Source: Rutidosis leptorrhynchoides
Lineage: Eukaryota > Streptophyta > Magnoliopsida > Asterales > Asteraceae
Direction of reading: 5' to 3'
DNA length: 64,000 nt
Assembly: GCF_046630445.1 (NCBI RefSeq)
Contig: NC_092335.1
Coordinates: 1,672,001 to 1,736,000 of the forward strand
The notes beneath the pieces were generated by a model. The model was not told the DNA's origin, did not search any database, and saw nothing but the letters and a program-made list of their open reading frames with translations. This document shows, one piece after another, positions 1 through 13,264 of this stretch (the first letter of the stretch is position 1; each line of letters starts with the position of its first letter). The position numbers and the translations under genes were made by a program.

Positions 1-61
1 CAATAATCGCAACAATTATCCCAACAATCGCAACATCAATCGCAACTACAACAAACGGCCC

Positions 62-93
<32 letters not shown>

Positions 94-3000
94 CTACAAC
101 AATCATCCCAACAACAATAATAACCGCAACAACAACAACAATCAGAAGCAGCTATGCCAAAGGTGTGAAAAGTATCACTCGGGGTTCTGCACCAAATTTT
201 GCAACAAGTGTAAAAAAAATGGTCATAGCGCGGCGAAGTGTGAGGTCTACGGACCAGGGGTTAATAGAACAAAAGGAACAAATGGTGTCGGAACGAGTAA
301 TGGCGGAGCAAGTAGTGTCGGAGCAAGTTATGCCAATGTAGTTTGTTATAAATGTGGAAAACCGGGCCACATTATTAGAAATTGCCCGAACCAGGAGAAC
401 ACGAATGGACAAGGCCGCGGAAGAGTTTTCAATATTAATGCGGCAGAGGCACAGGAAGACCCGGAGCTTGTTACGGGTACGTTTCTTATTGACAATAAAT
501 CTGCTTACGTTTTATTTGATTCGGGTGCGGATAGAAGCTATATGAGTAGAGATTTTTGTGCTAAATTAAGTTGTCCATTGACGCCTTTGGATAGTAAATT
601 TTTACTCGAATTAGCAAATGGTAAATTAATTTCAGCAGATAATATATGTCGGAATCGAGAAATTAAACTGGTTAGCGAAACATTTAAGATTGATTTGATA
701 CCAGTAGAGTTAGGGAGTTTTGATGTGATAATCGGTATGGACTGGTTGAAAGAAGTGAAAGCAGAGATCGTTTGTTACAAAAATTCAATTCGCATTATAC
801 GAGAAAAAGGAAAACCCTTAATGGTGTACGGAGAAAAGGGCAACACGAAGCTACATCTTATCAGTAATTTGAAGGCACAAAAACTAATAAGAAAAGGTTG
901 CTATGCTGTTCTAGCACACGTCGAGAAAGTACAAACTGAAGAAAAGAGAATCAATGATGTTCCCATTGCAAAAGAATTTCCCGATGTATTTCCGAAAGAA
1001 TTACCGGGATTACCCCCACATCGATCCGTTGAATTTCAAATAGATCTTGTACCAGGAGCTGCACCAATAGCTCGTGCTCCTTACAGACTCGCATCCAGCG
1101 AGATGAAAGAACTGCAAAGCCAATTACAAGAACTTTTAGAGCGTGGTTTCATTCGACCAAGCACATCACCGTGGGGAGCTCCTGTTTTGTTTGTCAAGAA
1201 GAAAGATGGTACATTCAGGTTGTGTATCGACTACCGAGAGTTGAACAAACTTACCATTAAGAACCGCTACCCACTACCGAGAATCGACGACTTATTTGAT
1301 CAACTACAAGGCTCGTCTGTTTATTCAAAGATTGACTTACGTTCCGGGTATCATCAAATGCGGGTGAAAGAAGATGATATTCCAAAGACTGCTTTCAGAA
1401 CACGTTACGGTCATTACGAGTTTATGGTCATGCCATTTGGTTTAACTAATGCACCAGCTGTGTTCATGGACCTTATGAACCGAGTGTGTGGACCATACCT
1501 TGACAAGTTTGTCATTGTTTTCATTGATGACATACTTATTTACTCAAAGAATGACCAAGAACATGGTGAACATTTGAGAAAGGTGTTAGAAGTATTGAGG
1601 AAGGAAGAATTGTACGCTAAGTTTTCAAAGTGTGCATTTTGGTTGGAAGAAGTTCAATTCCTCGGTCACATAGTGAACAAAGAAGGTATTAAGGTGGATC
1701 CGGCAAAGATAGAAACTGTTGAAAAGTGAGAAACCCCGAAAACTCTGAAACACATACGCCAGTTTTTAGGACTAGCTGGTTACTACAGAAGGTTCATCCA
1801 AGACTTTTCCAGAATAGCAAAACCCTTGACTGCATTAACGCATAAAGGGAAGAAATTTGAATGGAAGGATGAACAAGAGAAAGCGTTTCAGTTATTGAAG
1901 AAAAAGCTAACTACGGCACCTATATTGTCATTGCCTGAAGGGAATGATGATTTTGTGATTTATTGTGACGCATCAAAGCAAGGTCTCGGTTGTGTATTAA
2001 TGCAACGAACGAAGGTGATTGCTTATGCCTCTAGACAATTGAAGATTCACGAGCAAAATTATACGACGCATGATTTGGAATTAGGCGCGGTTGTTTTTGC
2101 ATTAAAGACTTGGAGGCACTACTTATATGGGGTCAAAAGTATTATATATACCGACCACAAAAGTCTTCAACACATATTTAATCAGAAACAACTGAATATG
2201 AGGCAGCGTAGGTGGATTGAATTGTTGAATGATTACGACTTTGAGATTCGTTACCACCCGGGGAAGGCAAATGTGGTAGCCGATGCCTTGAGCAGGAAGG
2301 ACAGAGAACCCATTCGAGTAAAATCTATGAATATAATGATTCATAATAACCTTACTATTCAAATAAAGGAGGCGCAACAAGGAGTTTTAAAAGAGGGAAA
2401 TTTAAAGGATGAAATACCCAAAGGATCGGAGAAGCATCTTAATATTCGGGAAGACGGAACCCGGTATAGGGCTGAAAGGATTTGGGTACCAAAATTTGGA
2501 GATATGAGAGAAATGGTACTTAGAGAAGCTCATAAAACCAGATACTCAATACATCCTGGAACGGGGAAGATGTACAAGAATCTCAAGAAACATTTTTGGT
2601 GGCCGGGTATGAAAGCCGATGTTGCTAAATACGTAGGAGAATGTTTGACGTGTTCTAAGGTCAAAGCTGAGCATCAGAAACCATCAGGTCTACTTCAACA
2701 ACCCGAAATCCCGGAATGGAAATGGGAAAACATTACCATGGATTTCATCACTAAATTGCCAAGGACTGCAAGTGGTTTTGATACTATTTGGGTAATAGTT
2801 GATCGTCTCACCAAATCAGCACACTTCCTGCCAATAAGAGAAGATGACAAGATGGAGAAGTTAGCACGACTGTATTTGAAGGAAGTCGTCTCCAGACATG
2901 GAATACCAATCTCTATTATCTCTGATAGGGATGGCAGATTTATTTCAAGATTCTGGCAGACATTACAGCAAGCATTAGGAACTCGTCTAGACATGAGTAC

Positions 3001-3805
3001 TGCCTATCATCCACAAACTGATGGGCAGAGCGAAAGGACGATACAAACGCTTGAAGACATGCAACGAGCATGTGTTATTGATTTCGGAAACAGTTGGGAT
3101 CGACATCTACCGTTAGCAGAATTTTCCTACAACAATAGCTACCATTCAAGTATTGAGATGGTTCCGTTTGAAGCACTTTATGGTAGAAAGTGCAGGTCTC
3201 CGATTTGTTGGAGTGAAGTGGGGGATAGACAGATTACGGGTCCGGAGATTATACAAGAAACTACCGAGAAGATCATCCAAATTCAACAACGGTTGAAAAC
3301 CGCCCAAAGTCGACAAAAGAGCTACGCTGACATTAAAAGAAAAGATATAAAATTTGAAATTGGAGAGATGGTCATGCTTAAAGTTGCACCTTGGAAAGGC
3401 GTTGTTCGATTTGGTAAACGAGGGAAATTAAATCCAAGGTATATTGGACCATTCAAGATTATTGATCGTGTCGGACCAGTAGCTTACCGACTTGAGTTAC
3501 CTCAATAACTCGCGGCTGTACATAACACTTTCCACGTCTCGAATTTGAAGAAATGTTTTGCTAAAGAAGATCTCACTATTCCATTAGATGAAATCCAAAT
3601 CAACGAAAAACTTCAATTCATCGAAGAACCCGTCGAAATAATGGATCGTGAGGTTAAAAGACTTAAGCAAAATAAGATACCAATTGTTAAGGTTCGATGG
3701 AATGCTCGTAGAGGACCCGAGTTCACCTGGGAGCGTGAAGATCAGATGAAGAAGAAATACCCGCATCTATTTCCAGAAGATTCGTCAATACCTTCAACAG
3801 CTTAA
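1..3805 (+). pseudogene. gag-pol remnant of gypsy copy A
   Basis: Fossil coding region without its 5' end. Rough parts: CAA-rich, asparagine-rich gag tail (1-150), CCHC knuckles (about 155-400), aspartic protease with a DSGAD motif (about 520), reverse transcriptase with the FIDDILIYS active-site motif (about 1070-1560), RNase H (about 1950-2290), integrase with HHCC and DDE-type core (about 2540-3180), chromodomain ending in KYPHLF (about 3650-3770). It is broken at about three places in the visible part, so it is annotated as a remnant. Confidence 0.92.
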
Positions 3806-3825
3806 AATTTCGGGACGAAATTTAT

Positions 3826-3840
3826 TTAACGGGTAGGTAC
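3826..3840 (+). promoter_or_regulatory. polypurine-tract region of copy A
   Basis: TTAACGGGTAGGTAC lies directly before the 3' LTR start (TGTAGTGACC). The purine-rich core is where plus-strand priming is expected. The same word stands before the 3' LTR of element B (33449-33463). Confidence 0.6.
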
Positions 3841-6800
3841 TGTAGTGACCCGAACTTTTCCATGTTTATATATATTAATTGAGATTGATATTTACATGAT
3901 TAAATATTTCCAACATGTTAAGCAATCAAACTTGTTAAGACTTGATTAATTGAAATATGTTTCATATAGACAATTGACCACCCAAGTTGACCGGTGATTC
4001 ACGAACGTTAAAACTTGTAAAAACTATACGATGACATATATATGGTTATATATATAGTTAACATGTTTTTATTATAAGTATGTATCTCATTAGGTATTTT
4101 AACAATGAGTTATATACATAAAAATGAGACTATTAATTTAAGAAACTCGAAAACGATATATATAACGATTATCGTTATAACAACGTCTTACTAGGTACAT
4201 ATGAATCATATTAAGATATTGATACACTTGGTTAATTATGTTAAATGATAAGTAAACATATTATTAAGTGTATTAACAATGAAATACATATGTAAAAATA
4301 AGACTACTAACTTAATGATTTCGAAACGAGACATATATGTAACGATTATCGTCGTAACGACATTTAACTGTATATACATCATACTAAGATATATTATATA
4401 TCATAATATCATGATAATATAATAATTTAACATCTCGTTTGTTATAATAAACAATGGGTTAACAACATTCAACAAGATCGTTAACCTAAAGGTTTCAAAA
4501 CAACATTTACATGTAACGACTAACGATGACTTAACAACTCAGTTAAAATGTATATACATGTAGTGTTTTAATATGTATTCATACACTTTTGAAAGACTTC
4601 AAGACACTTATCAAAATACTTCTACTTAACAAAAATGCTTACAATTACATCCTCGTTCAGTTTCATCAACAATTCTACTCGTATGCACCCGTATTCGTAC
4701 TCGTACAATACACAGCTTTTAGATGTACATACTATTAGTATATACACTCCAATGATCAGCTCTTAGCAGCCCATGTGAGTCACCTAACACATGTGGGAAC
4801 CATCATTTGGCAACTAGCATGAAATATCTCATAAAATTACAAAAATATGAGTAATCATTCATGACTTATTTACATGAAAACAAAATTACATATCCTTTAT
4901 ATCTAATCCATACATCAACGACCAAAAACACCTACAAACACTTTCATTCTTCAATTTTCTTCATCTAATTGATCTCTCTCAAGTTCTATCTTCAAGTTCT
5001 AAGTTTTCTTCATATATTTTACAAGTTCTAGTTACATAAAATCAAGAATACTTTCAAGTTTGCTAGCTCACTTCCAATCTTTTAAGGTGATCATCCAACC
5101 TCAAGAAATCTTTGTTTCTTACAGTAGGTTATCATTCTAATACAAGGTAATAATCATATTCAAACTTTGGTTCAATTTCTATAACTATAACAATCTTATT
5201 TCAAGTGATGATCTTACTTGAACTTGTTTTCGTGTCATGATTCTGCTTCAAGAACTTCGAGCCATCCAAGGATCCGTTGAAGCTAGATCCATTTTTCTAT
5301 TTTCCAGTAGGTTTATCCAAGGAACTTAAGGTAGTAATGATGTTCATAACATCATTCGATTCATACATATAAAGCTATCTTATTCGAAGGTTTAAACTTG
5401 TAATCACTAGAACATAGTTTAGTTAATTCTAAACTTGTTCGCAAACAAAAGTTAATCCTTCTAACTTGACTTTTAAAATCAACTAAACACATGTTCTATA
5501 TCTATATGATATGCTAACTTAATGATTTAAAACCTGGAAACACGAAAAACACCGTAAAACCGGATTTACGCCGTCGTAGTAACACCGCGGGCTGTTTTGG
5601 GTTAGTTAATTAAAAACTATGATAAACTTTGATTTAAAAGTTGTTATTCTGAGAAAATGATTTTTATTATGAACATGAAACTATATCCAAAAATTATGGT
5701 TAAACTCAAAGTGGAAGTATGTTTTCTAAAATGGTCATCTAGACGTCGTTCTTTCGACTGAAATGACTACCTTTACAAAAACGACTTGTAACTTATTTTT
5801 CCGACTATAAACCTATACTTTTTCTGTTTAGATTCATAAAATAGAGTTCAATATGAAACCATAGCAATTTGATTCACTCAAAACGGATTTAAAATGAAGA
5901 AGTTATTTGTAATACAAGATTGGATAATTTTTCTCATTTTAGCTACGTGAAAATTGGTAACAAATCTATTCCAACCATAACTTAATCAACTTGTATTGTA
6001 TATTATGTAATCTTGAGATACCATAGACACGTATACAATGTTTCGACCTATCATGTCGACACATCTATATATATTTCGGAACAACCATAGACACTCTATA
6101 TGTGAATGTTGGAGTTAGCTATACAGGGTTGAGGTTGATTCCAAAATATATATAGTTTGAGTTGTGATCAATACTGAGATACGTATACACTGGGTCGTGG
6201 ATTGATTCAAGATAATATTTATCGATTTATTTCTGTACATCTAACTGTGGACAACTAGTTGTAGGTTACTAACGAGGACAGCTGACTTAATAAACTTAAA
6301 ACATCAAAATATATTAAAAGTGTTGTAAATATATTTTGAACATACTTTGATATATATGTATATATTGTTATAGGTTCGTGAATCAACCAGTGGCCAAGTC
6401 TTACTTCCCGACGAAGTAAAAATCTGTGAAAGTGAGTTATAGTCCCACTTTTAAAATCTAATATTTTTGGGATGAGAATACATGCAGGTTTTATAAATGA
6501 TTTACAAAATAGACACAAGTACGTGAAACTACATTCTATGGTTGAATTATCGAAATCGAATATGCCCCTTTTTATTAAGTCTGGTAATCTAAGAATTAGG
6601 GAACAGACAACCTAATTGACGCGAATCCTAAAGATAGATCTATCGGGCCCAATAAGCCCCATCCAAAGTACCGGATGCTTTAGTACTTCGAAGTTTATAT
6701 CATATCCGAAGGGTGTCCCGGAATGATGGGGATATTCTTATATATGCATCTTGTTAATGTCGGTTACCAGGTGTTCACCATATGAATGATTTTTATCTCT

Positions 6801-7265
6801 ATGTATGGGATGTGTATTGAAATATGAAATCTTGTGGTCTATTGTTACAATTTGATATATATAGGTTAAACCTATAACTCACCAACATTTTTTGTTGATG
6901 TTTAAAGCATGTTTATCCTCAGGTGAATACTAATAGCTTCCGCTGTTGCATACTAAAATAAGGACAAGATTTGGAGTCCATGTTTGAATGATATTGTGTA
7001 AAAACTGCATTCAAGAAACTGATTTCGATGTAACATATTTGTATTGTAAACCATTATGTAATGGTCGTGTGTAAACAGGATATTTTAGATTATCATTATT
7101 TGATAATCTACGTAAAGCTTTTTAAACCTTTATTTATGAAATAAAGGTTATGGTTTGTTTTAAAATGAATGCAGTCTTTGAAAAACGTCTCATATAGAGG
7201 TCAAAACCTCGCAACGAAATCAATTAATATGGAACGTTTTTAATCAATAAGAACGGGACATTTCA
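3841..7265 (+). repeat. 3' LTR of gypsy copy A
   Basis: LTR of about 3.4 kb running from TGTAGTGACCCG to GGGACATTTCA. The ends match the solo LTR at 7544-10805 and both LTRs of element B. The segment about 4600-5050 follows the solo LTR and differs from the matching segment of element B, so this copy and the solo LTR form one subfamily. Confidence 0.93.
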
Positions 7266-7543
7266 TCTAACTCCTAACGTAATTATCATCTTTACACATT
7301 AGCCTTAGGATTCCATTTTCATTTGTGTTTCATTATTTTTAACACCAACCTTTTACTTCACCCATAATTGTCATGTCCCCATTATTTTATCATTATCAAT
7401 TTCCCTTTACTTCATCAGGACATACATAAAATAATTATATGTAGATATGGCAACTAATCCTCATCTTGATTCTAGCACTGGTCGGCCACTCATTTGCACA
7501 ATGTCTCACTTGCATTAGAAAAAGGCTCTATAATAATGTTATA
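7266..7543. other. spacer between inverted LTRs
   Basis: 278 bp of AT-rich sequence between the 3' LTR of copy A and the reverse solo LTR. I see no gene, known repeat or RNA here. Confidence 0.6.
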
Positions 7544-10500
7544 TGAAATGTCCCGTTCTTATTGATTAAAAACGTTCCATATTAATTGATTTCGTTGCGA
7601 GGTTTTGACCTCTATATGAGACGTTTTTCAAAGACTGCATTCATTTTAAAACAAACCATAACCTTTATTTCATCAATAAAGGTTTAAAAAGCTTTACGTA
7701 GATTATCAAATAATGATAATCTAAAATATCCTGTTTACACACGACCATTACATAATGGTTTACAATACAAATATGTTACAACAAAATAAGTTTCTTGAAT
7801 GCAGTTTTTACACAATATCATACAAGCATGGACTCCAAATCTCGTCCTTATTTAAGTATGCGACAGCGGAAGCTCTTAATAATCACCTGAGAATAAACAT
7901 GCTTAAAACGTCAACAAAAATGTTGGTGAGTTATAGGTTTAACCTATATATATCAAATCATAATAATAGACCACAAGATTTCATATTTCAATACACATCC
8001 CATACATAGAGATAAAAGTCATTCATATGGTGAACACCTGGTAACCGACATTAACAAGATGCATATATAAGAATATCCCCATCATTCCGGAACACCCTTC
8101 GGATATGATATAAATTTCGAAGTACTAAAGCATCCGGTACTTTGGATGGGGCTTGTTGGGCCCGATAGATCTATCTTTAGGATTCGCGTCAATTAGGGTG
8201 TCTGTTCCCTAATTCTTAGATTACCAGACTTAATATAAAGGGGCATATTCGATTTCGATAATTCAACCATAGAATGTAGTTTCACGTACTTGTGTCTATT
8301 TTGTAAATCATTTATAAACCTGCATGTATTCTCATCCCAAAAATATTAGATTTTTAAAAGTGGGACTATAACTCACTTTCACAGATTTTTACTTCGTCGG
8401 GAAGTAAGACTTGGCCACTGGTTGATTCACGAACCTATAACAATATATACATATATATCAAAGTATGTTCAAAATATATTTACAACACTTTTAATATATT
8501 TTGATGTTTTAAGTTTATTAAGTCAGCTGTCCTCGTTAGTAACCTACAACTAGTTGTCCACAGTTAGATGTACAGAAATAAATCGATAAATATTATCTTG
8601 AATCAATCCACGACCCAGTGTATACGTATCTCAGTATTGATCACAACTCAAACTATATATATTTTGGAATCAACCTCAACCCTGTATAGCTAACTCCAAC
8701 ATTCACATATAGAGTGTCTATGGTTGTTCCGAAATATATATAGATGTGTCGACATGATAGGTCGAAACATTGTATACGTGTCTATGGTATCTCAAGATTA
8801 CATAATATACAATACAAGTTGATTAAGTTATGGTTGGAATAGATTTGTTACCAATTTTCACGTAGCTAAAATGAGAAAAATTATCCAATCTTGTTTTACC
8901 CATAACTTCTTCATTTTAAATCCGTTTTGAGTGAATCAAATTGCTATGGTTTCATATTGAACTCTATTTTATGAATCTAAACAGAAAAAGTATAGGTTTA
9001 TAGTCGGAAAAATAAGTTACAAGTCATTTTTGTAAAGGTAGTCATTTCAGTCGAAAGAACGATGTCTAGATGACCATTTTAGAAAACATACTTCCACTTT
9101 GAGTTTAACCATAATTTTTGGATATAGTTTCATGTTCATAATAAAAATCATTTTCTCAGAATAACAACTTTTAAATCAAAGTTTATCATAGTTTTTAATT
9201 AACTAACCCAAAACAGCCCGCGGTGTTACTACGACGGCGTAAATCCGGTTTTACGGTGTTTTTTGTGTTTCCAGGTTTTAAATCATTAAGTTAGCATATC
9301 ATATAGATATAGAACATGTGTTTAGTTGATTTTAAAATTCAAGTTAGAAGGATTAACTTTTTTTTGCGAACAAGTTTAGAATTAACTAAACTATGTTCTA
9401 GTGATTACAAGTTTAAACCTTCGAATAAGATAGCTTTATATGTATGAATCGAATGATGTTATGAACATCATTACTACCTTAAGTTCCTTGGATAAACCTA
9501 CTGGAAAAGAGAAAAGTGGATCTAGCTTCAATGGATCCTTGGATGGCTCGAAGTTCTTGAAGCAGAATCATGACACGAAAACAAGTTCAAGTAAGATCAT
9601 CACTTGAAATAAGATTGTTATAGTTATAGAAATTGAACCAAAGTTTGAATATGATTATTACCTTGTATTAGAATGATAACCTACTGTAAGAAACAAAGAT
9701 TTCTTGAGGTTGGATGATCACCTTACAAGATTGGAAGTGAGCTAGCAAACTTGAAAGTATTCTTGATTTTATGAAACTAGAACTTTTGGAATTTATGAAA
9801 AACACTTAGAACTTGAAGATAGAACTTGAGAGAGATCAATTAGATGAAGAAAATTGAAGAATGAAAGTGTTTGTAGGTGTTTTTGGTCGTTGGTGTATGG
9901 ATTAGATATAAAGGATATGTAATTTTGTTTTCATGTAAATAAGTCATGAATGATTACTCATATTTTTGTAATTTTATGAGATATTTCATGCTAGTTGCCA
10001 AATGATGGTTCCCACATGTGTTAGGTGACTCACATGGGCTGCTAAGAGCTGATCATTGGAGTGTATATACCAATAGTACATACATCTAAAAGCTGTGTAT
10101 TGTACGAGTACGAATACGGATGCATACGAGTAGAATTGTTGATGAAACTGAACGAGGATGTAATTGTAAGCATTTTTGTTAAGTAGAAGTATTTTGATAA
10201 GTGTATTGAAGTCTTTCAAAAGTGTATAAATACATATTAAAACACTACATGTATATACATTTTAACTGAGTCGTTAAGTCATCGTTAGTCGTTACATGTA
10301 AGTGTTGTTTTGAAACCTTTAGGTTAACGATCTTGTTAAATGTTGTTAACCCAATGTTTATAATATCAAATGAGATTTTAAATTATTATATTATCATGAT
10401 ATTATCATGTATGAATATCTCTTAATATGATATATATATACATTAAATGTCTGTACAACGATAATCATTACATATATGTCTCGTTTAAAAATCATTAAGT

Positions 10501-10805
10501 TAGAAGTCTTGTTTTTACATATGTAGTTCATTGTTAATATACTTAATGATATGTTTACTTATCATAGTATCATGTTAACTATATATATATATATATATAT
10601 CCATATATATGTCATCATATAGTTTTTACAAGTTTTAACGTTCGTGAATCACCGGTCAACTTGGGTGGTCAATTGTCTATATGAAACATAATTCAATTAA
10701 TCAAGTCTTAACAAGTTTGATTGCTTAATATGTTGGAAACATTTAATCATGTAAATATCAATATAAATTAATATATATAAACATGGAAAAGTTCGGGTCA
10801 CTACA
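7544..10805 (-). mobile_element. solo LTR of the gypsy A/B family, reverse orientation
   Basis: Reads TGAAATGTCCCG...GGGTCACTACA on the plus strand, the exact reverse complement of the LTR ends of copies A and B. It is flanked by TTATA at 7539-7543 and again at 10806-10810, a 5-bp target duplication. No internal coding sequence is attached, so it is a solo LTR left by recombination between two LTRs. Confidence 0.95.
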
Positions 10806-10810
10806 TTATA

Positions 10811-12904
10811 TGCATTCAAGGTGGGAAGGTAGTGATGATTTGCAGCTGTACAAAATAAATGTTGGTGTTTGTTTTTGTCGAGTAAAAACAGAAAGACGAA
10901 AAAGTTATAGGTTGCGTGGGTTCTTGGACAGAAACGTTCGGCAGAAAAAATGAAATGTTTGGTTTATACTTGTGGGTCGATAGAAAAACAAATGAAGGCA
11001 GAATTTTTGGGTAGTAGCCCAACAAAGTATTGGATCTCGAGCCAAGGAAAAAAAACATAAACCATAGCCCTATTCCATCGGCCCAACAGAAACAATTGAG
11101 GATTCGGTTTAGCAGGGCAACAACAACAACAAAAAATATAGCGACTGGATCCCACGAATTTTCTTGGATACCCCATCTGTCATCATCATTCCTATTCCCC
11201 ACCATCATACATCTTTATCATAAAAATAATGTTTTCATGTTTTCACTTGCAAAAAAATAACAGAGGTCGGCCATGAGCTATACATGTGTCTCAACTTTTT
11301 ATAAAGTATGTTATAAAGAAACTTTAACACATACAAGTTGCATGAGTTCAATATAAATAACCAAGTACTCGGCAAAAAAAATAATAATAGAAACATGTGG
11401 TCCAAGAACCAATTGAATCGGTTTGAGTTGGTTTGGTTTGATGCTTTTGTTCAAAAATGGGAAAAAGAACAGTTACGAAGTAAAGAAGAAGAGAAGGTAA
11501 AAATGAAGATGAAGGTGGTGATTATTAGAGTGGTGATTGTTAGAAGGTGGCGAGGTGGGTGTTCAAACAGGAAGAATAACAGCTGCCGTTTAACTTTGGT
11601 GATGATTAAATGGTGTTGGTGGTTTTGAGTTGTTTTTACACCTATCTGTAAGTATGTCGATATTAATATATGAATATAGTGTATACGTAAGATTTTAATA
11701 ATGTAAATCGAATAATTGAGTTTGTAAATTTGATATGATCGATTGGTTTATAGAATTTAGAGGGTCGACAGGAAGAATCGAGCTAAAAGGATCAAACAAG
11801 AAAAATAAAGTAGATAGTGAAGTGTAACGGATTCGTATGCTTTAACTGTTATTGACAGCTAACAAATTCGATTGAAATTGTTTTGTAGTGCTTAATTGAA
11901 GTCGTCCAAGAATCTTGAGCAGGGGAAGGAAGGACAGTCGACATGTATAAAATGCAGACAGGGTTCTTCAAACAAGAAGAAGAAAACAAGAATAATAAAT
12001 CATATTATGACAGGTAACAAATTCGTACATTTTTCTGTTACTGATTTCTATTTAAATTTGTTTTATATCTGATTAATATCTAGCAATCTTTGTATCTTAC
12101 TGAATTATAATATCTCATTTTGATTCTAACAAATTTTGTTCTTATTATTATTATGGATTGATTTTTCTACCCGTGACCAGATTCAGAGATAGGAGGAATC
12201 ATTCGGGAAGGAGAAGATAGAAGTAAAAGAAAAGGAATTGAAAAACATATAGCGATTGGAAAAAGAATTGTACTCCTTTTTGTTGTATTAGTAATCTGAT
12301 ATTGATTTAGTAATAAGATTAGAGACAGGAAATTTCACAAGGACAGAAAGAAGAAAAAAATAAATAAAAAGGTTGATGTCAATCTGTTCTTGATTTGTAC
12401 AATTGATTCTGTAATGTAACGATTTTTAGACAAGAATAAAATTGCCTACAGGATGATGGAAACATGTAGCAGATTCATTCCCTTCCTAGAATTATCAAAT
12501 TAATATTAATTATTAATTATTAATATATGTAAATAATAATACTTTTGATATTAATAATAATAAATAATAATACTAATAATAATAATTACAGAAAAATGAA
12601 ATAATAAAATGATAGAATTAATAACAAAAATGGATAATTACTAATAATGATAATTATAATATTAATAGTGATTTTTAATGATAATAGTAATAATAATTAT
12701 AAAAGTAATATTAATAATACTAATATTGATGAGTGTAGCAATAATAATATTAGTCTTAATAAGACAACTATATTTTAATTCGTAATTAAATTTAATATAT
12801 TAACATTATATATTTTTAATTATATAAGATGTATTATATCATAACATATCTTGAATATTAATATTTATACATTTTAATATATTATAATATGATTATGTTC
12901 AGAA

Positions 12905-12990
<86 letters not shown>

Positions 12991-13129
12991 AACTACTATA
13001 TATATAATTTTGTTTTAAATATCCAGTAGATAATTATATATTGAAATAAATAAACTCAAAGTATAATATTTAATACTTTGTAAATGTTTTACAAATATTT
13101 ATGTATACACATCTATTTACAGTTAATTG
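10811..13129. other. unresolved AT-rich region
   Basis: No gene recognised. The sequence is strongly AT-rich from about 12480 with many short TAAT runs. A TATAAAA word occurs near 11947. Part of this stretch may be the body of the reverse LTR whose terminus is seen at 13264, but no second end or target duplication could be found. Short open frames here have no recognisable domain. Confidence 0.5.
12908..12987. repeat. (TA)n microsatellite
   Basis: About 80 bp of uninterrupted TA dinucleotides within a very AT-rich stretch. Confidence 0.95.
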
Positions 13130-13264
13130 TTCGTGAATCGTCGAAACTGGTCGAGGTTAAATTTTTGTAAACTTTTGAGACTCAACCTAACAGACTTTGC
13201 TTATTGCGTCGAAATCATATAAGAATAATGTTTAAATTTGGTCGGAAATTCTCGGGTTGTCACA
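13130..13264 (-). repeat. terminal part of a gypsy-type LTR, reverse
   Basis: The reverse complement starts TGTGACAACCCGAGAATTTC, the sort of start seen in plant gypsy LTRs (TGT-R-ACAACCC). It abuts copia coding sequence exactly at the TGTCACA end, as expected for an LTR inserted into the older copia. The left boundary was not found, so the true extent is probably larger and the family is uncertain. Confidence 0.5.

Larger units (their letters stand above)
1..7265 (+). mobile_element. Ty3/gypsy chromovirus copy A (3' part, Tekay/Del-like)
   Basis: The window opens inside the gag region of an LTR retrotransposon whose 5' LTR lies upstream and is not seen. In order there follow nucleocapsid zinc knuckles, protease, reverse transcriptase, RNase H, integrase, a C-terminal chromodomain, a polypurine-rich stretch and a 3.4-kb 3' LTR. 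The order PR-RT-RH-IN plus chromodomain is that of Ty3/gypsy chromoviruses, and the long LTR fits the Tekay/Del branch. The coding part is nearly identical by eye to element B at 23683-36718, so the copy is young. The target duplication cannot be checked because only one end is in the window. Confidence 0.93.

Noticed and set aside
6255-6518. 87-codon minus frame, also at 35708-35971
   Set aside because: Lies inside LTRs of the A/B family; shadow frame.
10816-11208. 130-codon minus frame
   Set aside because: Low-complexity, no domain, overlapping alternative frames; no support as a gene.
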